DNA from: Synura sp. LO234KE
Lineage: Eukaryota; Sar; Synurophyceae; Synurales; Mallomonadaceae
Direction: 5' to 3'
Length of the DNA: 15,827 bases
Assembly (NCBI GenBank): GCA_015143735.1
Contig: VKHC01000192.1
Span: forward strand, 1 to 15,827
Position 1 is the first letter of the stretch, and every line of letters begins with the position of its first letter. This document shows positions 1 to 8,471 of the stretch, piece after piece. The notes below the pieces were generated by a model. The model did no database searches. It saw only the letters and a list, made by a program, of their open reading frames with translations, and was not told where the DNA came from. Both the position numbers and the translations under genes were made by a program.

Positions 1-2336
1 TCTGTTGCCGACGCACTATCTGCTGCACTATCCATCAACAGAGAGACGTTTTTAGGGCCTCAGAAACTCGTTAATGATATGCTTCACGATGTCCGAACAC
101 CTCTCACGTCGATTCGATACGGCAGTTCCATTATAAATCAACACAACCGCCGTGATTCAAGTCAATCGAACGGTAAAAATTTTATTTGTGAGTTCAATCT
201 ACCTAAAAATGCAACAGAGATCGAGAATGCGTTAGACAATTATGAGACCTCGATGGATCAGTTAAGCAGCAATATGGAATGCTACGAAATCTATCGCCGA
301 GCGCTTGAGCTTCGCGTCTCCTATCCGGAATTATGTCCGTGCGATATTACAGGAATTTTAAACTACGCCTTAAATCATTTCCATCGTTTTAAAGAAATTT
401 CTGGAGTCGATGAAACTGAAGAGTCGAGACACTTCAATTTAGTTCTTGATACAACGAAATTCGACCAGCTCAAGTATGTGGGTTACCCAAGTGCCCTATC
501 ATTGCTCATCCTCGCTATTGGGAAAGTTGGTCTCCCGCGATGGGGCCGCATTACTCTGAACGCCTCCCTGTCTCCCACGACTACCGGCATGGAAGTCCCC
601 GTGGAGTACATGAACGAATATTTCCCCGCGGACCTGGTGCTTCAGTTTACGTGTAGCCAGCCTCTGTTTGGGATAGAGATCAACGCCTCGGAGTCAGAGG
701 CCTACCTCTTCCAATCCATACAGACCATCATATCGGCCATTCCATCTGCGCTCTCCATCCGCTCATTTCGAACCGACCGCCGCGGGGAGGCAGGAGAGGG
801 AGGGGTACCCGGAGGTTTGCTCCTGCACGACCAGGCGGAGTACCGAATTCCCTGTCTGGTGACATACAAGGATATGTCCACACACGTGACTCCTGACTCA
901 GTCATGGACTTGGACGAGACAAGGAACTACAACTCGCTGTCGATTCGGTGGCTGCCTCAGCGCAGGTGCCGCCTGCCCTCTGGTCGATAATGATTTATGT
1001 CATTGACTGGATTGTACTTTGTAGTCTTGACGACAGCCGTGATGGAGCGGAGCAGGAGGGGACGAGTAAGATGGGAGGCAGTGAGACAGAGCAACACTAC
1101 CTCTCTCCTCACAGGCTCGCCCCGTAAGCGACCATCCACCGCCAAAACCTTTGCCCTGTTATTTTCCCTTCGACTTGACTTCATGTCCGGTGCCCCTCAC
1201 CCATCACTAACTCCCTGTCCGCTATGCTTCTAGAGCCATCGAGGTGCCCTCTGAAGACGGTCCAAAGCACATCCACCAGCAGGAGCATCTCCAAGGCCTC
1301 GACAGCGCTGACATGCCGGCCATGGATCGCTCCGTCCGACCCAGAAAATCCATGCGCATAGGAGGTGGGGCGGTCTCCCATAACACAGCGCATTCCAGAG
1401 GGAGTTTTGTGTCCCGGACCAGAGCCAACTCGATCGCGAGTGCGGTCTCTCGGCGCAGTGGTGGCAATCGAGTCCATGTCCTGCAGGAAGACGTCAATGA
1501 ACAGTTGTTGGAGGTCCAGCCCGAGGAGGGTTGGCCGATGAGGTCCGGGTCCTCCTGTCGCCGGCACGGAAATAGAGAGTTCGCAATATCTTCTTGTTTC
1601 ATTACACTGCCCATCTTTCGGACCCTGAGACTGAGAGTCCGCGGTCGGCTTCGAGTCCTGTTGGTGGAGGACAGTGTCACCATACAACGAATGATGAAGA
1701 GGTGGTTTGAGATGAAGGGTTGTGTTGTGCAGGTGGCGGCGGACGGGAGGCAAGGTTTGCATTTGTTACAGTCGAAGAGCTACGATTTGGTGCTCACGGA
1801 TTTCATAATGGTGAGATTAGGGTGGCAGGATCATGTAATTCCCACAGTTCCGTTACATCGCTGATCCTTGATGGAGGGGAATACCTGTGTGCCTCATTGC
1901 CTTCGCGGCATTGATTACTTTACTTGGTCTGATCCCCTTTAAGATAAAGGTGCTTACACTGTGTCCGTTTGTGTCATCTCCCACGCAGCCGAACCTCGGA
2001 GGGCTGGAGATGATGAGGAGGTACAAGGAGTGGCGCGAAGAACAGCCTTTCGGTGAACGGAACAAGCGCGCTGTGTTTCTCGGCATGTCCGCGAATGCCA
2101 CAGTGGAGGATCAAGACGAAGGCCTGGCGATCGGTTTACATATCTTCGCCACGAAACCAGTACAGCCGGATTGCCTGAGCGCACTGCTAGATGCCAGGAG
2201 GTCGTATTTGGAAGTGAATGAAGTGCTCGACGCGTTTCAACGATCGCGATACGATAGAGACTGTGTGTCTCAGCGAGCCTCGAGTTTGGTTCAAACTGTG
2301 CGTGTGATTGGATGCAGTTGTCCCACATCGATGTGA
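1..2336 (+). CDS. Hybrid histidine-kinase-like protein with C-terminal receiver domain (5' partial, exons 1-965, 1234-1810, 1989-2336)
   Basis: The reading frame is open from base 1, so the N-terminus, including any sensor domain, lies upstream. The joined exons give 629 residues in window numbering. Residues 27-35 (MLHDVRTPL) form a HisKA H-box with His29 as the candidate phosphorylated residue; a helical dimerisation-type segment follows. Residues about 160-260 sit where the ATPase should be: GRITL (182-186) and LQFT...FGI (214-225) align with its strands, but the N-box Asn and the DxGxG motif are not seen. The receiver starts at RVLLVEDS and keeps acidic E467/D468, phospho-acceptor D511 (TDFIM), S548 (GMSANA) and K570 (TKPV). 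The tail after it is about 50 residues with no recognised domain. By family knowledge, the receiver takes phosphate from a His and transmits a signal in the cytoplasm. Autokinase activity is doubtful; phosphatase, scaffold or phosphate-acceptor roles are inference. The stop is TGA at 2334-2336. Confidence 0.85.
966..1233 (+). other. Intron 1 of the hybrid kinase-like gene (GT-AG, 268 bp, phase 2)
   Basis: The donor is CGCAG|GTGCCG and the acceptor is GCTTCTAG|AGCC after a pyrimidine-rich stretch. Splicing joins AG to A to make an Arg codon and moves from frame 1 to frame 2, which then stays open into the receiver domain. Without splicing, frame 1 stops at 988-990. Other donors exist nearby (GTAAGA at 1066, GTAAGC near 1127), but this pair restores the frame directly. 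The acceptor side is firmer than the donor. Confidence 0.6.
1543..1629 (+). other. Possible additional 87-bp intron just before the receiver domain
   Basis: The donor would be GATGAG|GTCCGG and the acceptor CCCTGAG|ACTGAG, preceded by a long T/C-rich tract (about 1590-1620). The length is a multiple of three and there is no in-frame stop, so both spliced and retained forms are readable. Splicing would remove a 29-residue linker rich in Ser, Arg and Phe and place a short basic linker directly before RVLLVED. Sequence alone does not decide it; it could be a constitutive intron, an alternative one, or plain coding sequence. Confidence 0.35.
1811..1988 (+). other. Intron in the receiver domain (GT-AG, 178 bp, phase 0)
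   Basis: The donor is ATAATG|GTGAGA and the acceptor CCACGCAG|CCGAAC. Removing it joins LTDFIM to PNLGGLEMM, giving the expected receiver motif D-x-x-M-P-x-x-x-G right after the phospho-acceptor Asp. Exon 3 then continues in frame to the conserved Ser and Lys. The fit of both splice consensus and protein motif makes this the best-supported intron in the window. Confidence 0.92.
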
Positions 2337-2501
2337 ACACACTGCGCTATTAAATACTCGTTTGAGATGGTTGGCTGGTTCTTTACGAGGGCGTTTCTTC
2401 CTCATGAGTATTGAACCACTTCGACCAGATGCTGCGATCGAGTCAGCCGTCTGAGTTGTGAAAATATTTTTCCTTTACAATTAAATATACAGTAGAGCTG
2501 A
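2337..2501 (+). other. 3' flank / probable 3' UTR of the kinase-like gene
   Basis: This AT-rich sequence follows the TGA stop. It holds a polyadenylation-like hexamer near its end and no extended coding frame. The real transcript end cannot be placed by eye. Confidence 0.4.
2480..2485 (+). promoter_or_regulatory. Candidate poly(A) signal ATTAAA
   Basis: ATTAAA lies about 145 bp after the stop codon of the kinase-like gene in a T/A-rich stretch. It is a common variant of the AATAAA signal. Such hexamers are frequent by chance in AT-rich DNA, and many protists do not use this signal strictly. Confidence 0.3.
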
Positions 2502-2951
2502 ATGACGAATTTCGATTTGTTTGGTAAAGTGATGGCCGGAGTTTGCTTATTGTTGGTTATGAGTCGCTGTTTTGAGTTCGTCTCTGATCAGGCCGAGAAT
2601 TTTTATCGCGATATTCGTCGATATTTCTTTCTTACAATTTCTAAACTGATTTATTATGAATTGTTACTTTGCATAAAACATTTAATGAATCTTATGCTTT
2701 TAAAAATTGAATGCACTGTTTTATTGTACTACTTATCTTTTACTACTACCAAGAGTCGGACTAGAGTTAGGATCGTAACAAAAAGGATTCTATTCACGGA
2801 GTTGAGTCATTTACGGTCGATTCGCTTCGCAAAATGCTTTCTTGCACAGCCGGCAGAGGCATCTCTTGTTGACATATTCTTTAGAGTTACGTCAATTCCA
2901 ACACTTCCTAAAAAACTTCTTTATTTTAGTCAATTTAATGGGAAGAAGTAG
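2502..2951 (+). CDS. Doubtful hypothetical open frame, 149 codons
   Basis: An ATG-led frame begins about 165 bp after the kinase-like gene on the same strand. The product would be rich in Leu, Phe, Ile and Tyr, with hydrophobic segments near residues 10-21 and 43-80 and a basic stretch around residues 83-93 (KSRTRVRIVTKR). I recognise no family, motif or signal peptide. Composition is AT-rich (roughly 36-38% GC by eye), unlike the more GC-rich exons upstream, and hydrophobic frames arise easily in T-rich DNA. A frame this long is not rare by chance in 16 kb. It could be a small membrane protein but is more likely non-coding. Confidence 0.15.
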   Translation: MTNFDLFGKVMAGVCLLLVMSRCFEFVSDQAENFYRDIRRYFFLTISKLIYYELLLCIKHLMNLMLLKIECTVLLYYLSFTTTKSRTRVRIVTKRILFTELSHLRSIRFAKCFLAQPAEASLVDIFFRVTSIPTLPKKLLYFSQFNGKK

Positions 2952-3309
2952 AAAAGTCTGGTGAGGACAGAAGAAGAAATAGTGCTCCCTCTAATAGTAG
3001 GAAGGAGGTTAGGAAAGCAAGTTTCATAAACATGATTTGTGCGACGACAGTACGACCAAAACATGCATATCTTAGCGTTGTACTAGTACTACTCGGCTTC
3101 TGATTTGTTTTCCTCTGAAACTGTATTTCTCAAAATGGTAAACATAGCTTGGGGTCTCTGAATTTGTCTAAGGACTGCGAGGTCAACGTTATGGATCCAA
3201 TTCTTTCAAAGCGCAGGCGAAACCGCTCCCGAATCCAAGAGGGCATTCCTGATGGCTAAGGTAATCCAGGCCTCTAGCCGACTCAAGTCTTACTGAGATA
3301 AAATTTTGT
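2952..3309. other. Intergenic stretch, nothing recognised
   Basis: There is no sustained frame and no clear repeat. A 10-bp palindrome GTACTAGTAC occurs at 3080-3089. Confidence 0.5.
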
Positions 3310-3910
3310 TTGGCGACATTTTGCTTGCAAGCTTCTAATTTTCCAGGCTATCAGTTTGGTAACAGAACTGCTGCAGGTCACAATCCTTATTCACCGGTTT
3401 TCAAATTTGGGGCGAATCAGAACATTTTGTCGTCATCGATTCCGATTCATTTCAAGCAAAAGGTGACGAATGAGTCACTACTATTGAAGAAAATCGATCG
3501 TCGTAGACAGCAAAAATATATTTCTATTTGGGCACGCGGAGGAAACGTTCTGTCAAAATCAACGGCGCCCTCAGGAAATTTTAGACACGAAATGGGGCGC
3601 CTCAAGTCTCGTGGACCTTACTGAATTCATTGAATTGGCATTGCACCTTCCTAATAACGCTACCATCGGGAAGGTAAATCTATTCTTACAGGAGCGCGAC
3701 GCGACGCATTTTTTATATATGAAGGACGGATGGTTCTCTAGGCTTCTCCTTGAAATAAGGACTCTATGGGGAGATATATTGTTGCCGACGCGCGTTTCAG
3801 AGCTTGAACTTTGCGTCTGTCCGGTATCTCCTTTTGTGGCAACTCATTGTGCCGCTCTGCCCAACACATTTGTGGAGAAGCCACCACCGTTATTGCGTCG
3901 CAGCATTTGA
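3310..3910 (+). pseudogene. Possible decayed coding region of unknown family
   Basis: Two overlapping plus-strand frames follow one another. One spans 3310-3624 (104 codons). The second is open from 3488 to a TGA at 3908-3910 (140 codons, no good start) and includes mixed hydrophobic/charged text such as LTEFIELALHLPNNATIGK. A single frameshift near 3490 would link them. I recognise no family. Runs of this length are near the upper end of chance expectation, so this may be a relic of a mobile-element protein or nothing. The right end overlaps the flank of a dispersed repeat (family A). Confidence 0.22.
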
Positions 3911-4050
3911 ACTTACTGCAAATATCTTGTCGCGTAGCGGAGGACGGCAGCCGCTCCTTCCGAGGTTGGCTCTGGTTCTTCTCCCTCCCCCTATTAGATT
4001 ACATTGACAGAACTGGTCCAGTTCCTTTGGATACCGTGGTCAACGCACCG

Positions 4051-4125
4051 CTTCCCCATACTCCTAGTGGGATTTGCAAATCTGGCTTATATGTACTCAG
4101 GGTACTCAGTGCCTGATATGCGTGC
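4051..4125 (+). repeat. Dispersed repeat family A, copy 1
   Basis: The core 4051-4093 matches 7381-7423 at 37 of 43 positions, counted by eye, and matches the reverse complement of 12999-13041 at 34 of 43. The shared block includes GTGGGATTTGC and AATCTGGCT. It lies just downstream (minus-strand sense) of the copia-like RNase H relic, so it may be a piece of that element's long terminal repeat or its pol C-terminus. Confidence 0.75.
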
Positions 4126-4490
4126 ATAACGTGAATCATTAAGGAAAGTATGTCTTTTGACCGTGGTCATCCCGCTCTGGGACAAGATTATGGAAGCGGT
4201 AGAATCCTCATGGACTGCAATCAAGTTACATCCATCTCGACTCGGATCTCGCACCTGGTAAAATCTCCAGTTAAGAGACTCAATACCCGGATGGGTTCGT
4301 CAGCATTGACCGCCCTGTAGGACGACGCTGTGGGTACTCCCAATGCGGGACGCCATCTGGATTTAAGAGCTGCCCCTGTGCTGGCTAGGAGCATTCCAAT
4401 ATATATTCTTGGTTTCCGCTGTTGCAGCCCATGTTGCGAGGCGGGACAACACAGCTTAGCTGGCGTGATAGCTTGGGCTAGTAGATCACG
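4087..4490 (-). pseudogene. Decayed Ty1/copia-like RNase H region
   Basis: Minus frame 4490-4221 (89 codons) contains YIGMLLASTGAALKSRW...VPTASSYRAV, resembling the copia RNase H stretch that ends in SKRQ...SSxEAEY. After a frameshift the adjoining frame, ending at 4087, contains VHEDSTASIILSQSG followed by KRH, resembling the DNxSAIxLAKN...RTKH motif. The gap of about 55 residues between the two matches the usual spacing. In an intact element this domain degrades the RNA strand of the RNA-DNA hybrid during reverse transcription. Here frameshifts and a missing N-terminal DADW-type motif show it is dead. The assignment is by motif shape only. Confidence 0.42.
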
Positions 4491-4964
4491 TTATTGCAGG
4501 TTATCGCGGTGATTCTTGTTTAGCCCAATATGCCAGCCTGAGGCTGAGGCTTCGAGTGTGCATGGTCTGCGCTGCTCCGTTTGTCTCTCATTTGCACCAC
4601 GTACTGCAGTAGATGGTGGTTTGCTCAGTGTCTTCTTTCACCTCGTGCGGGAGATCGTGGCGTTCTAAGCTAAGCTCGCCAGTTGGTACATGGGGAGTGG
4701 TTTTTTAGGTGGTGAGCGAGCTTGCGGTCTCTGCTATCACCTTGATCTGCCATTACTTAGACTATCTTACTACTCTCTCTAATTATCTCTCAAATTTTCG
4801 GGAAAGATAGCTTCGGCAAGTTAAGAAATTTATGAACTCAGTCAACTTTCTTGAGAAAGTAGAGAGAGTGGCGGAATGTGCTTTTTATGCCCTCCGCACT
4901 CTTGAAAGATTCACAGTACTCGTTCTGTGCTGATGATTATTGTCTTATGTATAAAGTTCGAGGG
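4491..4964. other. Unassigned spacer between the two copia-like stretches
   Basis: There are no sustained frames on either strand. An intact copia element would have far less sequence here between the reverse-transcriptase connection and RNase H, so this may be an insertion of several hundred bases or evidence that the two stretches are unrelated. Confidence 0.3.
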
Positions 4965-5190
4965 TGTGAAAGAGTCCAGGATCCAGAAGGATGAATGAAT
5001 GAGTCCGAGGTAGAAATCGCAAAATTCCTCATACTTGTTGGGTTTTTGAGTGACATCGATCCAGCCTAGGAACTGATATGTCGCTATAATGGGGCCCCAG
5101 AGCGCAGCTAGTGGAGACCTTGGCAAAGGGCAACATGGACACCCAGCTAGCTCCGCCGAGAGCAGCGGAGGAAGATCCGTCTTTTTGGTG
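4965..5190 (-). pseudogene. Possible copia-like reverse-transcriptase/RNase H connection
   Basis: One minus frame reads GGASWVSML, then P-R-L-D-R-C-H, then a stop within QQV*GILRFLPRTHSF. This resembles the copia pattern GxLxWLxxxTRPD...P..H......RILRYLKGT, with a TGA where Arg is expected. It lies on the same strand as, and upstream of, the RNase H-like relic, as expected for pol. The canonical TRPD is not preserved. A different minus frame is open for 116 codons (5261-4911) across the same bases, so the reading is uncertain. Confidence 0.3.
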
Positions 5191-5481
5191 ATTCCTAAAG
5201 CTGGTGAGCTCCTCTCCAACTTAAATAGGATGTGAGGGTATTTAAACTTCATCGTGGTCAAGATCGAGTCATTCCAAGTTCCACGGGACTACCTTTGTCC
5301 TTCTTTAATAAGCAAGAGGGCATCTATGTCTCTAGCAGGACTGACTTCTCCAGTTCAGACACGGCTATCAGACGACCACCCTGAATAATAGAAGAGGCCG
5401 TCAATCTATTAGACAAAAGTATTTAACAATTTTTTTGCTTAACAGAGGAAACGAGAATCTTTATGCTGTATGAAACACGCC

Positions 5482-5585
5482 CATTTTAAAAACGGACTTC
5501 GATAGTGCATTTTAAAAACGGACTTCGATAGTGCATTTCAAAAACGGACTTCGATAGTGCATTTTAAGAACGGACTTCGATAGTG
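5482..5585 (+). repeat. Tandem array, four copies of a 26-bp unit
   Basis: The units are at 5482-5507, 5508-5533, 5534-5559 and 5560-5585. They share AACGGACTTCGATAGTG exactly. Copies 1 and 2 are identical; copy 3 has one T-to-C change and copy 4 one A-to-G change, both in the A/T-rich part. There are no spacers between units. The near-identity contrasts with the strong divergence of the other repeats and indicates recent expansion. Confidence 0.97.
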
Positions 5586-5809
5586 CTTACACACAGCCGT
5601 TAAGCAGTCATATTTGATCGCGTGATCATTCTGATGCTAGCAAATCGAATTCGTTGTTCGACTTGGATAGTAGACTCGCAACAAAGAGTGTTAGAGCGAA
5701 GTCCAGCTCTGACAAGAGAAGATGTCCTAGAATGTTTAATGCCTCTACTCTTCTCAAAACTGTGATAGCTGGAGAGATTGAATGCATACAATTGTACATT
5801 GTAGAAAAC

Positions 5810-5829
5810 AGCTCATATATATATGAGCT
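5810..5829. repeat. Perfect 20-bp palindrome
   Basis: AGCTCATATATATATGAGCT equals its own reverse complement. It is AT-rich in the centre and could extrude as a cruciform. It sits just left of a family C repeat. Confidence 0.9.
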
Positions 5830-5841
5830 AGTAGTATAGGC

Positions 5842-5955
5842 CTCACCACTACAAAAGTTTTTTCCAAAGACCGTCCTCCAACAAAAATTTGACTGGATCA
5901 CATCTAAGTGCGCGAATACTGATGGCGACTACACCATGCAACACCACACATAGTG
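5842..5955 (+). repeat. Repeat family C copy 1, with ankyrin-like translation
   Basis: 5842-5890 aligns with 8066-8112 and 8472-8518 when a 2-bp gap is allowed. In one frame it reads FFPKTVLQQKF, and further on CANTDGDYTMQHHT, which resembles the ankyrin pattern (N)xxDGxTxLHxA. The following sequence, one frame over, gives DLISVLGSLLKR, also ankyrin-like (a helix then LL..G). Stops and a frameshift show it is not functional now. In ankyrin proteins such repeats mediate protein binding; here only the decayed trace remains. Confidence 0.5.
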
Positions 5956-5968
5956 ATGCATATCAAGA

Positions 5969-6001
5969 TTTGATATCGGTTTTAGGAAGTCTCCTGAAGA
6001 G
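5969..6001 (-). repeat. Repeat family C, inverted fragment
   Basis: The reverse complement contains CAGGAGACTTCCTAAAACCG, matching CAGGAGGTTTCCTAAAACCG at 8075-8094 at 18 of 20 positions. It lies about 80 bp from copy 1 in the opposite orientation, so the locus is a loose inverted pair. Confidence 0.6.
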
Positions 6002-6003
6002 GT

Positions 6004-6308
6004 AAGATCTATAATTAGCATATATTTATTTTCTGTCTATTCCAATTTGCAAATTATAACCCCGCTCTTATAGTTTTAGTGAATACAGATTCAATGCAAA
6101 ATAAAATGCATTCAAAAGGATATCCTTGCCGGTTTAGTAAAGCGGAATTTTGACGTCCCTATTGAGAATATCGTCTCTATTACTTTTCAGAAAGACTTGC
6201 AGTACTTGCGTACAGAATGTGAGGACGTGAATATATAGCTGATTTCAACCTCGTTATTGTTTATTATGATTTTTCTATGAAATTATTTATGACATATATC
6301 CTGTTCTG
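6004..6308. other. AT-rich spacer, nothing recognised
   Basis: There are no sustained frames or strong repeats. It separates two related ankyrin-like fragments. Confidence 0.5.
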
Positions 6309-6356
6309 TCTAAGCACGCGAACAGCGATGGAAATTACACCAACGCTCACCACACT
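6309..6356 (+). repeat. Second ankyrin-like fragment, related to 5903-5950
   Basis: It matches 5903-5950 at 34 of 48 positions. In the same codon register it reads HANSDGNYTNAHHT against CANTDGDYTMQHHT. Several differences are synonymous (AAT/AAC, GGC/GGA, ACA/ACT), which suggests both descend from a translated repeat. A stop follows after ETKS. Confidence 0.5.
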
Positions 6357-7200
6357 GAAACGAAGAGCTGATTGGATAGACAAAAAAACTATTCTCATGA
6401 AATACTAGTGGGTGGATATTAGTTTTATTTTACTCATCCAGTTTATATAATAAGCCCAAACGTCGCTATTCAACTCTTTTGTATCGGATGTCAAAATCCG
6501 ACTTCAACAAACCAGTGAGGATATACCATTGTGCCGAACTCACACTCCCAAAACGCTTTGAATATGGAATATGGCCGGTGTAGGACTTAAAACTCTTAAT
6601 TAGTTGAGTTCGGCCTTAACCTAAACTCACTGATCTCCAATCTCTAACTTGTCTCAGAAGCAACTCCTGAGTTTTGTAACTATATCCAAGTGCAATCCAC
6701 TAGGTACAGAAACAAGTAGGCTAATCGCTACAATTAGTCACTAACAGCAGAAAATGGGGCTCAGCGCCTAAAGATTAAATTCAACCAAAAACTACTGAAT
6801 TAATTACGTAAGAAAACGAAGCGTATCTAACACGTGCGGATACAAAGACGTGATAAGCGTTATGTTTCGATTTCAAATTTTCAAATATAGCAAAGTTGAT
6901 CGGAAACTGCATTTTCAGATGTCGAGAAATATAGAGAGATAGAAAAATTCCTTACAGATATCAAATTCAAATAGGTCAAGAAGTAATTTCCTAAAATATT
7001 TTAACTTATATCCCCTCACAGGAAAAGTTGGAAAATTTAGCCAAGAAAAATCATGAAACGCCAGATCTTCGCCCAGAAGGCACCAAAGTCGGTAATTCTT
7101 CGACATTTGTAATCTCTCGCCGTGATATTTGAGGGTATAAGTTGTTTTTTCTGAAAACCATCTCTTATTTGGAAATATAATAATATACTTCTGACCACTG
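6357..7200. other. AT-rich intergenic stretch without a supported gene
   Basis: Only short frames occur. A perfect 6-bp inverted repeat with a 6-base loop lies at 6484-6501 (TCGGAT...ATCCGA). Two overlapping minus frames of 63 and 72 codons (6915-7255) show no motif. Confidence 0.5.
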
Positions 7201-7380
7201 AATCTTGACCCACCCCACTAACTCGCTCCAGCCAAAAGATCTTGGGATAATTCAACTCCTAATTGTTTATCATGCCTTGACAATTGATTTCTGCTCGAAA
7301 TTTAATTGCTGTGCTCCTTATTTGATCTCCTCCATAATAATATCGCTTTATCGGGACCTAGTAGTTAGTCAAGGGGTCCG

Positions 7381-7460
7381 TTTGCCCATACCCCTCGTGG
7401 GATTTGCCAATCTGGCTCATATGGGTGCTTAGCATTATATGCTGTCATGTTTTGCTAAGC
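7381..7460 (+). repeat. Dispersed repeat family A, copy 2
   Basis: The core 7381-7423 matches copy 1 at 37 of 43 positions. Farther right, 7442-7458 is exactly the reverse complement of 12963-12979 (17 of 17), extending the match to copy 3. The right part also holds an 8-bp inverted repeat, GCTTAGCA (7427-7434) and TGCTAAGC (7453-7460). Confidence 0.85.
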
Positions 7461-7499
7461 TAAGTTTTCAGTTTTAAAACAAAAATATACCTGAGTCCT

Positions 7500-7974
7500 A
7501 GCCCGTGCTCATGCGCGCTCGTTTTGATCACGCCAGTTTCACGTTGCGCTCACGTTCCCCGCGCACCCCGACTTGCACACATGTCATATCATGTTAATAG
7601 ATCACACATGGCATGTCATATGCAGCACTTCACCCCACTCACGCACAGCCACGTAATTAAATTGAAGTTATTTAAATGGTCATACAATCTGCCTAAGATT
7701 TCCTACTAGTAGGATAGAAGCGAAGTAGAAGTAGAATAGAAGTGTGTACCAGTGTAGTGTAGAAAAGCAAAACTAATTAGAGTATCACCGCCACTAATTA
7801 CAAAATTGGCCGTCAATTACGGATAGCTCCTGATAGTGGAGATACACCATCCGCTGAGCAGTCAAGCGATACACAGAGTAGCATAGAAGGAGTATAGACA
7901 CAGTGCAGTAGCTATATAGCAGTGTACAGGATACTAGTAAATAGCCTATGCAGTTGGCGATGCTGCAACACCAT
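7500..7974 (+). repeat. Dispersed repeat family B, copy 1
   Basis: It is collinear with the reverse complement of 15560-14614 through four anchors: ACGTAATTAAAT (7651-7662 / 15413-15424), AATTACGGATAG (7815-7826 / 15211-15222), TGGAGATACACC (7837-7848 / 14791-14802) and TGCTGCAACACC (7961-7972 / 14614-14625). Between anchors the sequence is diverged but of similar character, with many TAGAATAGAAGT-like runs. There is no coding frame. It is probably the non-coding part of an unclassified mobile element. Confidence 0.8.
7701..7714. repeat. Perfect 14-bp palindrome within family B
   Basis: TCCTACTAGTAGGA is its own reverse complement. The corresponding part of the other copy does not keep it exactly. 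Confidence 0.85.
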
Positions 7975-8061
7975 TCATGGTTTTTATTGTGCATTGAATT
8001 CGAAACTATATGAAAGCTTTAAATACGAATGAATGATACAAAACAAATAATGAACAGTAGT

Positions 8062-8165
8062 AGGCCTCACCTCAACAGGAGGTTTCCTAAAACCGCTCTC
8101 CAGCAAATATTTAGAAATATGCTATTTTCGTGCGAAGACAACTGCGCCATCACCATTCTAATATT
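8062..8165 (+). repeat. Repeat family C, copy 2
   Basis: 8066-8112 matches 8472-8518 at 37 of 47 positions and starts with the same AGGCCTCAC block as copy 1. In frame it reads HLNRRFPKTALQQIF, close to KFFPKTVLQQKF of copy 1. The right half (TTCGTGCGAAGACAACTGCG) shows weaker likeness to the continuation of the other copies. It falls in a 60-codon open frame (8029-8211) too short to call a gene. Confidence 0.65.
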
Positions 8166-8471
8166 TGAGAGCAATAATTTATATGCTATATTACACTGTA
8201 AAGTGGTATAGGCAATTCAAAACAACATCTACCCTCGATTTTCTTTTTCCAATGTGCTTAGCCAGGTGAACTGTACGCATTTTTCCCGGCTTCTAAATTA
8301 CAATTCATCAGAATACTTCCATGCAGAAGTCGAAAATCATGTCCAACAAAATAGGGAATGTATTCTCCTGCTAACTTTTAAGTGCAAGTTGAACTTCTGA
8401 TCTCTGGAACAAATTGAACAAATAGTTGATGAACATGTTAATGAATGAGAACCCCGATATGATCTGCGTGT

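Noticed and set aside
1181-1762. 193-codon minus frame opposite exon 2
   Set aside because: It lies opposite an exon confirmed by the downstream receiver domain and has no motif of its own.
1954-2340. 128-codon minus frame opposite exon 3
   Set aside because: It is antisense to receiver-domain coding sequence with conserved Ser and Lys.
4911-5261. 116-codon minus-strand frame as a gene
   Set aside because: No domain, and a neighbouring minus frame gives a better match to copia pol; it is most likely a shadow frame.
5482-5585. CRISPR-like array
   Set aside because: Units are directly adjacent with no spacers, and the host is eukaryotic.
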